In this document: positions 27,346 through 35,463 of the stretch, piece after piece
Position numbering within the stretch: the stretch's first letter is position 1
Layout: every line of letters starts with the position of its first letter
Assembly: GCA_022842065.1 (NCBI GenBank)
Contig: JALHQH010000008.1
Location: forward strand, 124,001 to 188,000
DNA from: Caldilineaceae bacterium
Lineage (GTDB): Bacteria; Chloroflexota; Anaerolineae; Caldilineales; Caldilineaceae
Direction: 5' to 3'
Length of the DNA stretch: 64,000 nt
Made by a program: the position numbers and the translations under genes
Notes under the pieces: model-generated
Database searches by the model: none
What the model was told of the DNA's origin: nothing
Seen by the model: the letters and a program-made list of their open reading frames with translations, nothing else

Positions 27346-27384
27346 ACTGCCCCCGGCGTTTAGGGATGGAACGCCGGGGGCAGT
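27346..27384 (+). terminator. 15-bp GC-rich hairpin terminator after paralogue B
   Basis: ACTGCCCCCGGCGTT (27346-27360) pairs perfectly with AACGCCGGGGGCAGT (27370-27384) across a 9-base loop, 11 bases after the stop codon. It is not followed by a T-run, as with most hairpins in this window. Confidence 0.7.
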
Positions 27385-27417
27385 AAAGCCGGAACGCTAT
27401 ACATCCGTGTCGCTAAA

Positions 27418-27621
27418 GTGACATATAAGCAGATGTATCTGAACGCTATCTCAACGCAAGTTGCAGCTCGATTCATTCGGTGGCAAAATAGATTCACGAA
27501 TCGCTGCTCTTACCGAGCGTTCTTTGTCCGCAAACTGGCGCAAGCTGTGCTGCAACAGCAGGCCCTCTGTCTGGTCGTCTTTGATCCACAAGCGCAGGAG
27601 ATTATTGAATGGATCGACTAG
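27418..27621 (+). pseudogene. xisH C-terminal remnant
   Basis: Only the last 35-40 residues of this 67-codon frame resemble XisH: from about 27511, YRAFFVRKLAQAVLQQ followed by CLVVFDPQAQEIIEWI, which matches the conserved XisH C-terminus. Complete XisH is about 135-140 residues with a nuclease-like fold, so most of the protein, including the catalytic region, is gone. The sequence upstream is unrelated and lies right after the terminator of the previous gene. The stop codon still overlaps the start of xisI as in intact xisHI pairs. The match is from memory of the family; no search was run. Confidence 0.65.
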
Positions 27622-27944
27622 AACAATATCGCGCTTACGTGACCGATGTCATCAAACGCCATGCTGGTTACCGCCTAAAGTATGGCGATGTTGCGCTGGA
27701 AGCGATCACCGACCGTGAGCATGACCATTATCAAGTGATGATGGTTGGTTGGGATGCCAACGAGCGTGTACACAGTAGTGTCATTCATGTCGATATTATC
27801 GACGGCAAGATCTGGATTCAGGAGGATGTTACCGATGCGGGCATCGCAAACGAATTTGTCGAACAGGGTGTCCCGAAGGAAGATATTGTATTGGCTTTTC
27901 ACCCACCCTATAAGCGCCCCTATACTGGGTTTGCTGTCAACTAG
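27609..27944 (+). CDS. xisI: XisI-like protein (fdxN element excision controlling factor family)
   Basis: A 111-residue protein matching the XisI family over its full usual length: DRLEQYRAYVTDVIKRHA at the start, WIQEDVTDAGIANEFVEQGVPKEDIVLAF in the middle and HPPYKRPYTGFAVN at the end. XisI acts with XisH and a recombinase in heterocyst DNA excision in Anabaena, but is widespread in cyanobacteria and Chloroflexota without that role, so the function here is not known. The ATG overlaps the end of the xisH remnant, with AGGAG seven bases upstream. It has outlived its usual partner in this locus, which makes it an orphan unless an xisH copy exists elsewhere. Confidence 0.85.
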   Translation: MDRLEQYRAYVTDVIKRHAGYRLKYGDVALEAITDREHDHYQVMMVGWDANERVHSSVIHVDIIDGKIWIQEDVTDAGIANEFVEQGVPKEDIVLAFHPPYKRPYTGFAVN

Positions 27945-27963
27945 GTGAAGTAATCACGCACAA

Positions 27964-29055
27964 TTACTCCCCCGGCAACCGAAACACATCCGCAAACAAC
28001 CCATCCCCCCCTACCATCCGCACGGGATCGGGGCGATCATAGACAATCAGCAGGGCCTCTGGCTGATTAAGACAGGGGAGGCAGACCATGCCTTCGGCTT
28101 GGTCGGTGTCGGGGGTGATGGCGGGGGGGAGGACAAAGAGCAAATCCAGATCTGCCGACTGGCGATGGGAGAGGGAATCGGCGGCGTGCCCAATGGCCTT
28201 TTGCCAGCGGAAGAGTTTCATCGCCCCGGCGCCGCGCATGGTGGGGCCGGCCAGGACAAGCAGATCGTCACCCTGCCATTGCAGTTCGCGAATCCCCAAG
28301 CCATCGAGATCGAGAAAGTGCTTTTGGTAGAGCCGCTCCCCCTCCCCTTGGGGCTTTAGCCCTAAGATCCCCGGTGCGGTCTCGCACACTTCGATCTCTA
28401 AGATGATCGCCCAGCCATCAATTACCGGTCCGCGCAGCCCCAGCAAAAGCCGATTCCCTTGTACGGCCAGTCCTTCAATGTTAAAGCCATTTTCCTTGTC
28501 GGCCAGGGGTGCGGTGATAAATGGCCCCAAATGTTCATCAGTGCGCAGGGCGGCTAACAGCAGATTGCCGGCCCCGTCGCCCTGCAAGGCCGCGGCGGTG
28601 AGCTGTTGCCCCGGCTGGGTGGGGTGGGAACAACTGGTAAATAAGGTGTCGCCGATGAGCGGGATTCGCCCCAGCAAGTAACGGTTGGGATCGGGTTTCA
28701 CCTGGGCAATCCGGGCAATATCCTTTGCTGCGGTCTTGCCCTTGGCTTTCTTGCGTTTTAAGCTGTGGGAGCCGGTAAACCAGAGGTAGTGGTCGGCATA
28801 GTCCATGCCTTCAATATCGATCTCGCCCTCTGGGTCATAAAGTGGCACATAATCCACTACCGCAAAGGAGTGATGCTCGTCAAAGATCATCGGCGCGACT
28901 TGGGTTAACCGCTCAATCGTCTGTAACTCATCCGAGGCGAGCCATAGGCTGCCATCCGGCGTGACCACCGCGGCGGAGAGGTTGCCATGTAGATCGGCAA
29001 TCGTCTGCGTACGAAATTGCAAAAGCGCACGACTTAATAGAAATGCGTTCACCAC
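27964..29055 (-). CDS. DUF3616 domain-containing protein
   Basis: A 363-residue protein matching the DUF3616 family, predicted beta-propeller-like and of unknown function. Visible features are the opening LSAAVVTPDGSLWLASDE, IDIEGMDYADHYLWFTGSHS, NIEGLAVQGNRLLLGLRGPV, and the C-terminal DQAEGMVCL. No signal peptide is evident. It follows the Uma2-like gene by 11 bases on the same strand, so the two are probably co-transcribed. The final residues (GGDGLFADVFRLPGE) fit the family end, so it looks complete. Confidence 0.8.
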   Translation of the reverse strand: MVNAFLLSRALLQFRTQTIADLHGNLSAAVVTPDGSLWLASDELQTIERLTQVAPMIFDEHHSFAVVDYVPLYDPEGEIDIEGMDYADHYLWFTGSHSLKRKKAKGKTAAKDIARIAQVKPDPNRYLLGRIPLIGDTLFTSCSHPTQPGQQLTAAALQGDGAGNLLLAALRTDEHLGPFITAPLADKENGFNIEGLAVQGNRLLLGLRGPVIDGWAIILEIEVCETAPGILGLKPQGEGERLYQKHFLDLDGLGIRELQWQGDDLLVLAGPTMRGAGAMKLFRWQKAIGHAADSLSHRQSADLDLLFVLPPAITPDTDQAEGMVCLPCLNQPEALLIVYDRPDPVRMVGGDGLFADVFRLPGE

Positions 29056-29066
29056 TGATCCCTTCC

Positions 29067-29954
29067 TTACTCCGACTGCATACGCCGGCGCAACTCCGCT
29101 TCCAACTGCCGGATTCTGACTTCGGCTGCCTCAGCCCGGCTTGCTTCTTTGGCGGCACGCGCAGCTTCCTCGGCGGCGCGCTTTGCTTCTGCGGCAGCGC
29201 GTCTAGCTTCTTCAGCGGCGCGTGCTTCTGCGGCAGCGCGTGCCGTCGCCACCATCACATAGTCAACTACGGGCCGCCCCTCTTCATCGTAACAGATCAA
29301 CTGTTCCGCTTCAATACAGAGCCAAAGTTTGACCGGCGGCAGCCATAGGCGATTTTGGCCGTCAAGGGGCATGGCGACATAGCCATCTTGGGTCAATTGC
29401 CAACCCAGCAGTTGGCGCTCTGTCCGTCGCTTGCGCACATGTTTGTCGATGATAATGTAGTAGGGGACTCCGACCTGCTCATACTCGTCCACTTTGTCAT
29501 CCAGATCAACGCGCCGTGTTTTAGGTGAGGTGACTTCTATAATCAGCGTGGGCGCGGTGCCTTCCTCGGCGACGACAAAGGTGCTCCAATTCTTATGTTC
29601 CCGTACACCAAAGAGCACGGCGAGATCTGGGCGTGGACAACCATCTGCCGAAAAGCCCCACTCAACATTCGTATCATTCAAGACATGGGCGCTCGGATCA
29701 GCACGGACCGCCCAACGTAGGGCGTTGTATAAATAGTTGCAAAACTGGGCGTGTTCATCGCTCGTCATCAGGAAATCATCCTCTTGTGGGTGGAGGACAT
29801 CCGCCAAGGTCAGGGGCATGCGTTCGACCACGGAGCGCCCGTTAGCAGTCGGCTTTACTTGTTCACGCCAGCCATAAGGATAGCGCTCTTCAATCTTGCT
29901 GGGTTGCGCGTCTTGTTCGCTTTCTCGTTGGTGCTCTCTTAATTCCGTCACCAT
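29067..29954 (-). CDS. Uma2 family (DUF820) endonuclease-like protein with Ala/Arg/Glu coiled-coil tail
   Basis: A 295-residue protein whose central part (about 60-215) is the Uma2/DUF820 fold of the PD-(D/E)XK nuclease superfamily: CPRPDLAVLFGV, PTLIIEVTSPKTRRVDLDDKVDEYEQ and VPYYIIID carry the acidic and Lys-region residues. Residues about 225-290 form a highly charged coiled coil built on AAEARAAEEARR repeats. Biological role is unknown; these genes are strongly expanded in cyanobacteria and Chloroflexota. The first 35 residues are hydrophilic and may be extra. Upstream gap to the next minus-strand gene is about 100 bases. Confidence 0.85.
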   Translation of the reverse strand: MVTELREHQRESEQDAQPSKIEERYPYGWREQVKPTANGRSVVERMPLTLADVLHPQEDDFLMTSDEHAQFCNYLYNALRWAVRADPSAHVLNDTNVEWGFSADGCPRPDLAVLFGVREHKNWSTFVVAEEGTAPTLIIEVTSPKTRRVDLDDKVDEYEQVGVPYYIIIDKHVRKRRTERQLLGWQLTQDGYVAMPLDGQNRLWLPPVKLWLCIEAEQLICYDEEGRPVVDYVMVATARAAAEARAAEEARRAAAEAKRAAEEAARAAKEASRAEAAEVRIRQLEAELRRRMQSE

Positions 29955-30056
29955 TCTTCACCTCCTTCGCTACAAAATCGCATCGCACAATTATACATCT
30001 ACCCGCTATCTCCAGGACAATCTCGTGTCTCGTCTCTCCCCGGCTCGTCTCTTCTC

Positions 30057-31907
30057 CTACCGCCGGAGTAATTCCCGCAAATTATCCCACAATATATAAA
30101 TCCCCGTCACCAGTACCCCCACCTCGACGACTTGCCAGAAATACTCATAGAAGAGCACGAGGGCCGCCACAATCGCGTTGCTAATGGTGACGCTGGTGAC
30201 AAAGCGGGTGAGCCGGCCGCGGAAGCTGGCTTCGATAAAGGCAAAGAGCGCGATCATCATGATCAGCCCCAGCAGCAGATATTGACGCCCAATCGTGATC
30301 AAGCCCAAAAAGATCAGCAGCAGCAGCCCAACGCTGGCCGCCGCCCAAAATTCGGCGAAGGCGCTGGCGCGCAATTTGGCGTTGGAGGCAGGCCGATGGG
30401 CACGGCGGATGTGCCCGCGCAGTGGCTCGGCGTCCCCCCCTTTTTGCAAGCAGTCAGCGTAATAACTCAGCGCTTCGAGCAGGGCTTCGTTACCGGCCAA
30501 TTGGGCGCGCAACTGATTTACCTCCTGGCTCAGATCGGCGATCTGTTCCTGGTGTGCTGTGTACAGTTTGTAGAGGTGCGGTTGGGTGCGCATGGCCGCA
30601 GCTTGTAGACCCAAGCTTTGTAGCGCCTGGCTCTTGGTTGCCACCAACGTTTGCACTTCTTGCTGCTGATCGCTGATGCGCTGCTTTTCTTCGACCACGC
30701 GTATCAGCAACTCGTCACTGGGCGGCACCTTGTCCAGCCCCGCCCAGCCAACGGGATCATACCAGGAGCGGCGCACACTGCCGTCACGGTTGTACATGGG
30801 GCCGGCCGGCGCGTCCTCGCCGGCAAAGGGATCGCGCGTATAAAGCCCCCACAGCCCCCGATACATGGCGACCCACGCTGGGGTTGGGCTGAGCAGATGG
30901 GGATTCTCCCACTCGGCATGTTGGCCGGGGCCAATCACCAACCCGTCCCCTCGCGCATAGTCGACAAAGGGAATGCGAAAGATGTTGGAACCTTCCTCTT
31001 CGTCTACCCCAAAGGGATCGCCCTCATATTGGCGCAAACGTCGCCGCCAGAAGGTGCGTAGTTGGGCCATTAGGCGGGTGAAGGGGGCAAAGAAGGCCAA
31101 CTCCATCTCAGTCAGATACTCGCCGGCCTGGAAATAACCGGCATGCGAGCCAGCCCCGACATAGACTACAGGATGTTCACCCACTTTTTCCACTTCGGGG
31201 TCATCCCAACGGCGGCGCAAATCATCGCCATGATAATCGTGCGATGCGTAGGCTAGCCAGGCCGGCGTCAATTCACCGCGCGCTTCATTCTCCGTCAGAT
31301 AAAGCGAGACCATCTCCCAATCTGACTCATGATCGTTGGCCCCGGAAAAGCCGGAGCGCCAGTTGTTAAAAGGATAGAAGTACCAATATTGGAGGACTAA
31401 CCAACCCGATTGGCGTAACACCCGCCCATGATAGCGATAGCGTTTATGCTGGTCGGCCAGTGCTTGGTAGGCCAATGCCGCGGCCGCGGCCGCATCCCCC
31501 GGCACGCGGCCGCGCGCAAAGAGGGTCAGCGAAAAGATGGCATCGACAAAACGCGAGATATAACCAACCCGCGCTAAACGGCCTTTGCCGGGGTGAAAAA
31601 GATCCAGGGCTTGCTGCTGCCAGCGGCGGGCCTGGTGCGCGGCCATTTCCGCCGCATCCAGCGGATCGGTGAATTTGAGATAGTGGACTGTACCAAATTC
31701 ATCGGGGTAGGGGTAGGCAAGCCGTTCCAGATCAAGCTGCCCCCGCTCCGCTAATTGCTCGGGTTCACTATCGCGTCGCTGCACCCAGAGACTGCTCTGC
31801 GCCACATAGGGGGCGACATCCATGGGGAAAAAGGTTTCCCCGCGGGTAAAGCTAAGAATTGGCTCGAAACGGCGCAACAGGGTCAGGTCGTCAAGCGAGG
31901 TTGTCAT
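30057..31907 (-). CDS. Vps62-like domain protein with coiled coil and C-terminal membrane segments
   Basis: A 616-residue protein I cannot assign firmly. Residues about 150-300 (WLVLQYWYFYPFNNWRSGF, ANDHESDWEMVSLYL, HPVVYVGAGSHAGYF) resemble the Vps62/DUF946-like family, which has similar Asp-Trp-Glu and Gly-Ser-His-Ala motifs. A coiled coil spans about 405-480, and the last 100 residues hold three to four hydrophobic segments before NLRELLRR. There is no N-terminal signal, so the main domain is probably cytoplasmic and anchored by its end. Its ATG overlaps the stop of the 157-residue membrane protein by four bases, showing co-translation. Function is unknown. Confidence 0.75.
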   Translation of the reverse strand: MTTSLDDLTLLRRFEPILSFTRGETFFPMDVAPYVAQSSLWVQRRDSEPEQLAERGQLDLERLAYPYPDEFGTVHYLKFTDPLDAAEMAAHQARRWQQQALDLFHPGKGRLARVGYISRFVDAIFSLTLFARGRVPGDAAAAAALAYQALADQHKRYRYHGRVLRQSGWLVLQYWYFYPFNNWRSGFSGANDHESDWEMVSLYLTENEARGELTPAWLAYASHDYHGDDLRRRWDDPEVEKVGEHPVVYVGAGSHAGYFQAGEYLTEMELAFFAPFTRLMAQLRTFWRRRLRQYEGDPFGVDEEEGSNIFRIPFVDYARGDGLVIGPGQHAEWENPHLLSPTPAWVAMYRGLWGLYTRDPFAGEDAPAGPMYNRDGSVRRSWYDPVGWAGLDKVPPSDELLIRVVEEKQRISDQQQEVQTLVATKSQALQSLGLQAAAMRTQPHLYKLYTAHQEQIADLSQEVNQLRAQLAGNEALLEALSYYADCLQKGGDAEPLRGHIRRAHRPASNAKLRASAFAEFWAAASVGLLLLIFLGLITIGRQYLLLGLIMMIALFAFIEASFRGRLTRFVTSVTISNAIVAALVLFYEYFWQVVEVGVLVTGIYILWDNLRELLRR

Positions 31908-32377
31908 ATCGTTTTATCAACGGGTTTGGCGGTGAAAGCTAGGCGAATGTTGGTGCTGTTAAGATAGAGTACCAGGACAATTGAGTATACCATAATCAGG
32001 TGGATCCAGGGTGAACGCTGCAAGTGTGAATCGGTGGCAAAGTAGATGAAGAGACAGCGCAGCAGGATCAAGCCTTGGATCGTCATGGCAAAGAGCCAGG
32101 CAAAGCGGCGGTAGAGCAGGAAGCCGATCGCCGTTAAAAAGAGTAACAGCACCAACGGGGTAATCGTCGCGACCCACATCACAATGTCGAGGGTGGTGAT
32201 CGACAGCATAATGTCTTCCCACTCGCTGCTCCAGTCGATCTGGCGGGCAAAGTAGATGCTAATGGCGCTCAACATACAGGTTTGCAGGAGTAACAAGATG
32301 CCGATAATGCGCGCCGGCCAGCGGATGTTACTTGATGCGCGCACCGTTTTTTTTTGTCTAGGCGTGGCACTTGGCAT
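31904..32377 (-). CDS. Small four-segment membrane protein
   Basis: A 157-residue protein with a basic N-terminus (RQKKTVRASSNIRW) and four hydrophobic segments at about 23-43, 60-85, 90-115 and 125-145. No family is recognised. Translation is coupled to the Vps62-like gene downstream (ATGA overlap) and the start is six bases after the dehydratase gene, so the three genes form one operon. A role as membrane partner of the next protein is inferred only from the overlap. Confidence 0.7.
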   Translation of the reverse strand: MPSATPRQKKTVRASSNIRWPARIIGILLLLQTCMLSAISIYFARQIDWSSEWEDIMLSITTLDIVMWVATITPLVLLLFLTAIGFLLYRRFAWLFAMTIQGLILLRCLFIYFATDSHLQRSPWIHLIMVYSIVLVLYLNSTNIRLAFTAKPVDKTI

Positions 32378-32383
32378 GAACGC

Positions 32384-33367
32384 TCACCCCTTGATCGCCA
32401 AACATTGGCTTAATTCTGCCGGTGAAATATTCCCACCGCTCAAAATCAGGGCCACTTTTTTGCCCTGGAGCTGCTCCCGGATCTGTAAGGCGGCTGCCAA
32501 GGGGGCCGCACCGGCTGGCTCAGCCAGCGTTTTGGCCTTTTCCAAATAGTGGAGCACGGCGACGCGCATGGCATCGTCATCCACCAACACAAAGTCGTCG
32601 AGTTGGTCCCAGATCAATTGTTGGGGCATCATAAAGGGTTCACCTGTCGCCAAGCCGGCGGCAAAGGTGTCAATTGTGGCGGTCCGTGCGGCCCGTGCTT
32701 GCCAGGTGAGATAACCGGCCGGTGCCCCGCTGGCTTGTACGGCGATGACCTGCGCCTGTGGACGCATCGTTTTGGCGGCCAGACAGGCCCCTGCGACGCC
32801 ACTGCCACCCCCCAGGGGCACAATCACCACATCAATGTCTGGCTTTTCTTCGAAGATTTCCAAGGTGTGGGTGCCGACGCCGGCAATGAGCAGCGGTTCA
32901 TTGCCCGAGTTGATATAGCGTACCCCCTCCTGCGCTTCCAGGGTAACACAATGGCGCTTGCTGGCTTCAAAGTCGGCCCCATGAAAGATGACTTCGGCGC
33001 CATAGCTGCGCATGGCCTCAACTTTGACGGGATTGGCCCCCTCGGGCACGACAATGATCGCACGTACCCCAAACTGTTGGGCCGCATAGGCAATTGACTG
33101 GCCGTGGTTGCCGGTCGACGCGGTGACAACCCCGGCGCGGCGCGTCTCTGCCGGCAGGTGTGCCATCAGATTAATACCGCCGCGGACCTTGAAGGCACCG
33201 ATTGGCTGATAATTTTCGTGCTTGATGTAGACTTCCGCACCCAATAGTTGGTCGAGGGAGGGGTAGTGATATAAGGGGGTAGGTGCCAGATAGGGACGGA
33301 TCGTCTTTTGCGCGTGTAGAATGTCGTTAAAGGTTGGCAGTTGGGCCGGCTGATAGATTGGTGGCAT
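32384..33367 (-). CDS. PLP-dependent threonine/serine dehydratase-like enzyme
   Basis: Fold type II PLP enzyme of 327 residues. The Schiff-base lysine is in GAFKVRGG (about residue 60), the substrate loop is TASTGNHGQSIAYAA, and the PLP phosphate loop is PLGGGSGVAGACLA. It is close to catabolic threonine dehydratase and serine racemase-type enzymes, turning threonine or serine into 2-oxobutyrate or pyruvate plus ammonia. There is no C-terminal regulatory ACT domain, so it is not the isoleucine-regulated biosynthetic form. The ATG at 33367 is preferred over a TTG at 33445: it has GAGGAG 12 bases upstream and fits the family start. Exact substrate cannot be told from sequence. Confidence 0.88.
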   Translation of the reverse strand: MPPIYQPAQLPTFNDILHAQKTIRPYLAPTPLYHYPSLDQLLGAEVYIKHENYQPIGAFKVRGGINLMAHLPAETRRAGVVTASTGNHGQSIAYAAQQFGVRAIIVVPEGANPVKVEAMRSYGAEVIFHGADFEASKRHCVTLEAQEGVRYINSGNEPLLIAGVGTHTLEIFEEKPDIDVVIVPLGGGSGVAGACLAAKTMRPQAQVIAVQASGAPAGYLTWQARAARTATIDTFAAGLATGEPFMMPQQLIWDQLDDFVLVDDDAMRVAVLHYLEKAKTLAEPAGAAPLAAALQIREQLQGKKVALILSGGNISPAELSQCLAIKG

Positions 33368-33470
33368 GGTTGCACTGGGCTCCTCTGATTGGTCCCGCTG
33401 CCCACCCCACAGCCGCACGCGCTTTGCAAACGAGGCTGCGCTCAATGACCGTTTGCAAAATGGCTAGCTT

Positions 33471-33770
33471 TCAGGCGATACTGCGCGTTGGCCAGTTTGC
33501 ATCGACCGCGGTTTCGCGCTCATGGTAGCGTGGCGGTGTGGTACTTTCAAAGCGTAGGTGGGCAATGGCATTTAAATCATTCAATAGATGTTCCGGCAAC
33601 AGTTCGCGTGATTGTCGCTCGGCATCTATATTATCCGTAATCCAGGCTAAAACGCCAAGAACCAACCCTGCGCTGCCACCTAATACCATCCCATCCAGGC
33701 CATTGGTAAAGACGCCACCAAGACTACCGGCCAGCGTTCCCAATAGGGCTAACACAATTAATGCGATCAT
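33471..33770 (-). CDS. Small glycine-rich membrane protein
   Basis: A 99-residue protein with two hydrophobic, Gly-rich helices (IALIVLALLGTLAGSLGGVF and MVLGGSAGLVLGVLAWI) followed by a 55-residue soluble part ending in THSIA-like polar sequence. The Gly spacing is like that of glycine-zipper membrane proteins, but I do not recognise the family. The ATG has GAGAGATG upstream. It has its own long structured leader on the minus strand, with 12-bp tandem repeats. Confidence 0.6.
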   Translation of the reverse strand: MIALIVLALLGTLAGSLGGVFTNGLDGMVLGGSAGLVLGVLAWITDNIDAERQSRELLPEHLLNDLNAIAHLRFESTTPPRYHERETAVDANWPTRSIA

Positions 33771-33795
33771 AGGTCATCTCTCATCTGATTGGAAC

Positions 33796-33896
33796 GGACT
33801 GTGCTGCATTTTCGTTAGGAACGATTTTTCGGTCCCAATGAAAGGCCCAACGCAAGGCCTAACGAAAGGTTCAACGCAAGGATGCTGCAGCAGTCC
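33796..33896 (-). promoter_or_regulatory. Structured leader with 12-bp tandem repeats upstream of the small membrane protein
   Basis: Three consecutive 12-base units AAGGCCCAACGC, AAGGCCTAACGA and AAGGTTCAACGC lie at 33842-33877 (plus strand), followed by a partial AAGG. TTTCGTTAGG (33810-33819) is the exact reverse complement of CCTAACGAAA (33858-33867), and the outer ends carry imperfect inverted repeats (GGACTGTGCTGCAT near 33796 and ATGCTGCAGCAGTCC at 33882-33896). It sits 26-126 bases upstream of the ATG at 33770 and may be a binding array or RNA structure. The remaining gap to 34053 shows nothing further. Confidence 0.55.
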
Positions 33897-34053
33897 TTTA
33901 ATTTACATCTATTATAAAGCTAAAACGATGAGATAGATCTTACAGTTCCTATCATAATGCCATGACACAGTAAGCGTAGGCCAGTGGTCAGAGAAGGGCG
34001 AGGAAAGGCCGCTGGATGTGAATTCGCTGCGCCCTGGCCACGCCACCTTACGG

Positions 34054-35235
34054 CTATTCGTGATAGCGGGAAGCTTCCTGTTGCGGCCGCATCTCGGCGA
34101 CTGTACGCCAGCGGAACTTACGCAGGCGGCGATCCGGGCGACCTTCGACGGCATTGGCAATTAAGCTGCCCAAGATTGGCCCAAACTTAAAACCATGGCC
34201 ACTCCCACCGGCGGCAACCACCAAGCCGGGGCGTTCGGGATGGCGATCGATCCAGAAATGTTCATCAATGGTGTCACAGTAGAGACAGCGCCGGGTGTAA
34301 ACGAGCTTGGCCGTGGCCAACGCCGGCAAGGTCTCGGCCAGAAAGGCGCGCACTTTGCGGACATCCTGATCCGTGACCACGCGTTCATCCTGCGCTGGAT
34401 GTAACTCGGGTCCACTGCCGTGATAACCAATTTTTACAACCTTCTGCTGGGGATGCAGGGGGAAGCCATAGTAACCAGTGCGCGCGACATCGGCGGCAAA
34501 ATTGACAAAGCGCGGCGGCGCAAAAAGGGTTGGTTCATCGGGGCGGAAGTGAAAGACGGGCATGCCCGTGCTCTTCATGACTGCCGCCAGTTCCGGCACC
34601 AGCAGGCGACTCCAGGCCCCTGCCGCCACAACCACCGTACCGGCCTGGTACTCATCGCCCTGCCGCGTGCGCACCCCCATCACCCGTGAGCCTTCACTGA
34701 GCAAACAGTCGATGGGCTGATCCGGGAAGAGGGCAATGCCCAACCGTTTGGCCTTTTCCGCCAAGACTTCGACTACGCGACCACTGGCCACCCACCCGGC
34801 ATAGGCACTATAAAAGCCGTCAACATAACGATCCGCATTCCACGCGGGAAAGCGTTGGCGGATCGTGTCACTGTTGAGCCGTTCGATTGGGTGGCCGCGG
34901 CGCTGGATAATTTGCAAACTCTCGTATTCATAGCCACCAGGCCGCATGGGGGTCATGGTTAACATGGTCACCCCATGTTCATGGTAGAGCTTTTCCCCAA
35001 ATTCGTCATTCCAGGCCAGCCAGCCAGGGCGCGCTTCTTCCATCAAGATTGTGTATTCTTCGTCCGTGCCGTACTCCGCGCGCACCGCTTTGCTGATATC
35101 AGTAGAAGCAGCCAAAGGATGGGGGATTGGCCCTTGATCGATGACCGCGACGCGCTGCCCGCGTTGATGCAATTCAAGGGCCGTGGTAATGCCAAAGATC
35201 CCGCCACCGACAATCAGTACATCATAGTGCTGCAT
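34054..35235 (-). CDS. FAD-dependent oxidoreductase (DAO / sarcosine oxidase-like)
   Basis: A 393-residue flavoenzyme of the D-amino-acid-oxidase superfamily. The FAD-binding Rossmann motif VGGGIFGITTALELHQRG is at residues 9-26, followed by VIDQG for ribose binding. A second FAD region is AGTVVVAAGAWSRLL, and the C-terminal GGSGHGFKFGPILGSLIA is typical of monomeric sarcosine oxidase and N-methyltryptophan oxidase. RAEYG after STDISKAV is the family's second motif. The C-terminal CLYCDTID contains a Cys where covalent flavin is held in sarcosine oxidases (RCLYC), so covalent FAD is possible. The substrate is likely a secondary or tertiary amino acid; which one is unknown. Confidence 0.88.
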   Translation of the reverse strand: MQHYDVLIVGGGIFGITTALELHQRGQRVAVIDQGPIPHPLAASTDISKAVRAEYGTDEEYTILMEEARPGWLAWNDEFGEKLYHEHGVTMLTMTPMRPGGYEYESLQIIQRRGHPIERLNSDTIRQRFPAWNADRYVDGFYSAYAGWVASGRVVEVLAEKAKRLGIALFPDQPIDCLLSEGSRVMGVRTRQGDEYQAGTVVVAAGAWSRLLVPELAAVMKSTGMPVFHFRPDEPTLFAPPRFVNFAADVARTGYYGFPLHPQQKVVKIGYHGSGPELHPAQDERVVTDQDVRKVRAFLAETLPALATAKLVYTRRCLYCDTIDEHFWIDRHPERPGLVVAAGGSGHGFKFGPILGSLIANAVEGRPDRRLRKFRWRTVAEMRPQQEASRYHE

Positions 35236-35306
35236 GCAGAAGCTCCTCGTGAGTAGGTAAATCGGTAGATAAGTAAAGCGGCAGCGTAGCCGATCGGTAA
35301 ATAGTT

Positions 35307-35438
35307 CGACAACGCTAAATTAAGTTGACAGCCGGTTCGATAGACACGATTCAGGAGGCGCAGATCAGGTGGCCTGTCATCCGTGTTTTCTCAATCTGCA
35401 TCTATACACCTGCCGGCTCATCTAATTTAACGTTGTCG
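35307..35438. repeat. Long-spaced inverted repeat between nucleoside hydrolase and FAD oxidoreductase genes
   Basis: CGACAACGCTAAATTA at 35307-35322 is repeated inverted at 35422-35438 as TAATTTAACGTTGTCG with one mismatch. The roughly 100-base interior also has GCCGG/CCGGC pairs. It lies downstream of the nucleoside hydrolase start and ahead of the oxidoreductase on the minus strand. It could be a terminator-like structure or a remnant of a small mobile repeat. Confidence 0.5.
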
Positions 35439-35463
35439 TAATAGGCAGACTTATCGACTGCTC

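Noticed and set aside
27418..27944. xisH/xisI as sign of an excisable element
   Set aside because: No XisF-type recombinase or matching direct repeats are present, and xisHI genes are common outside such elements.
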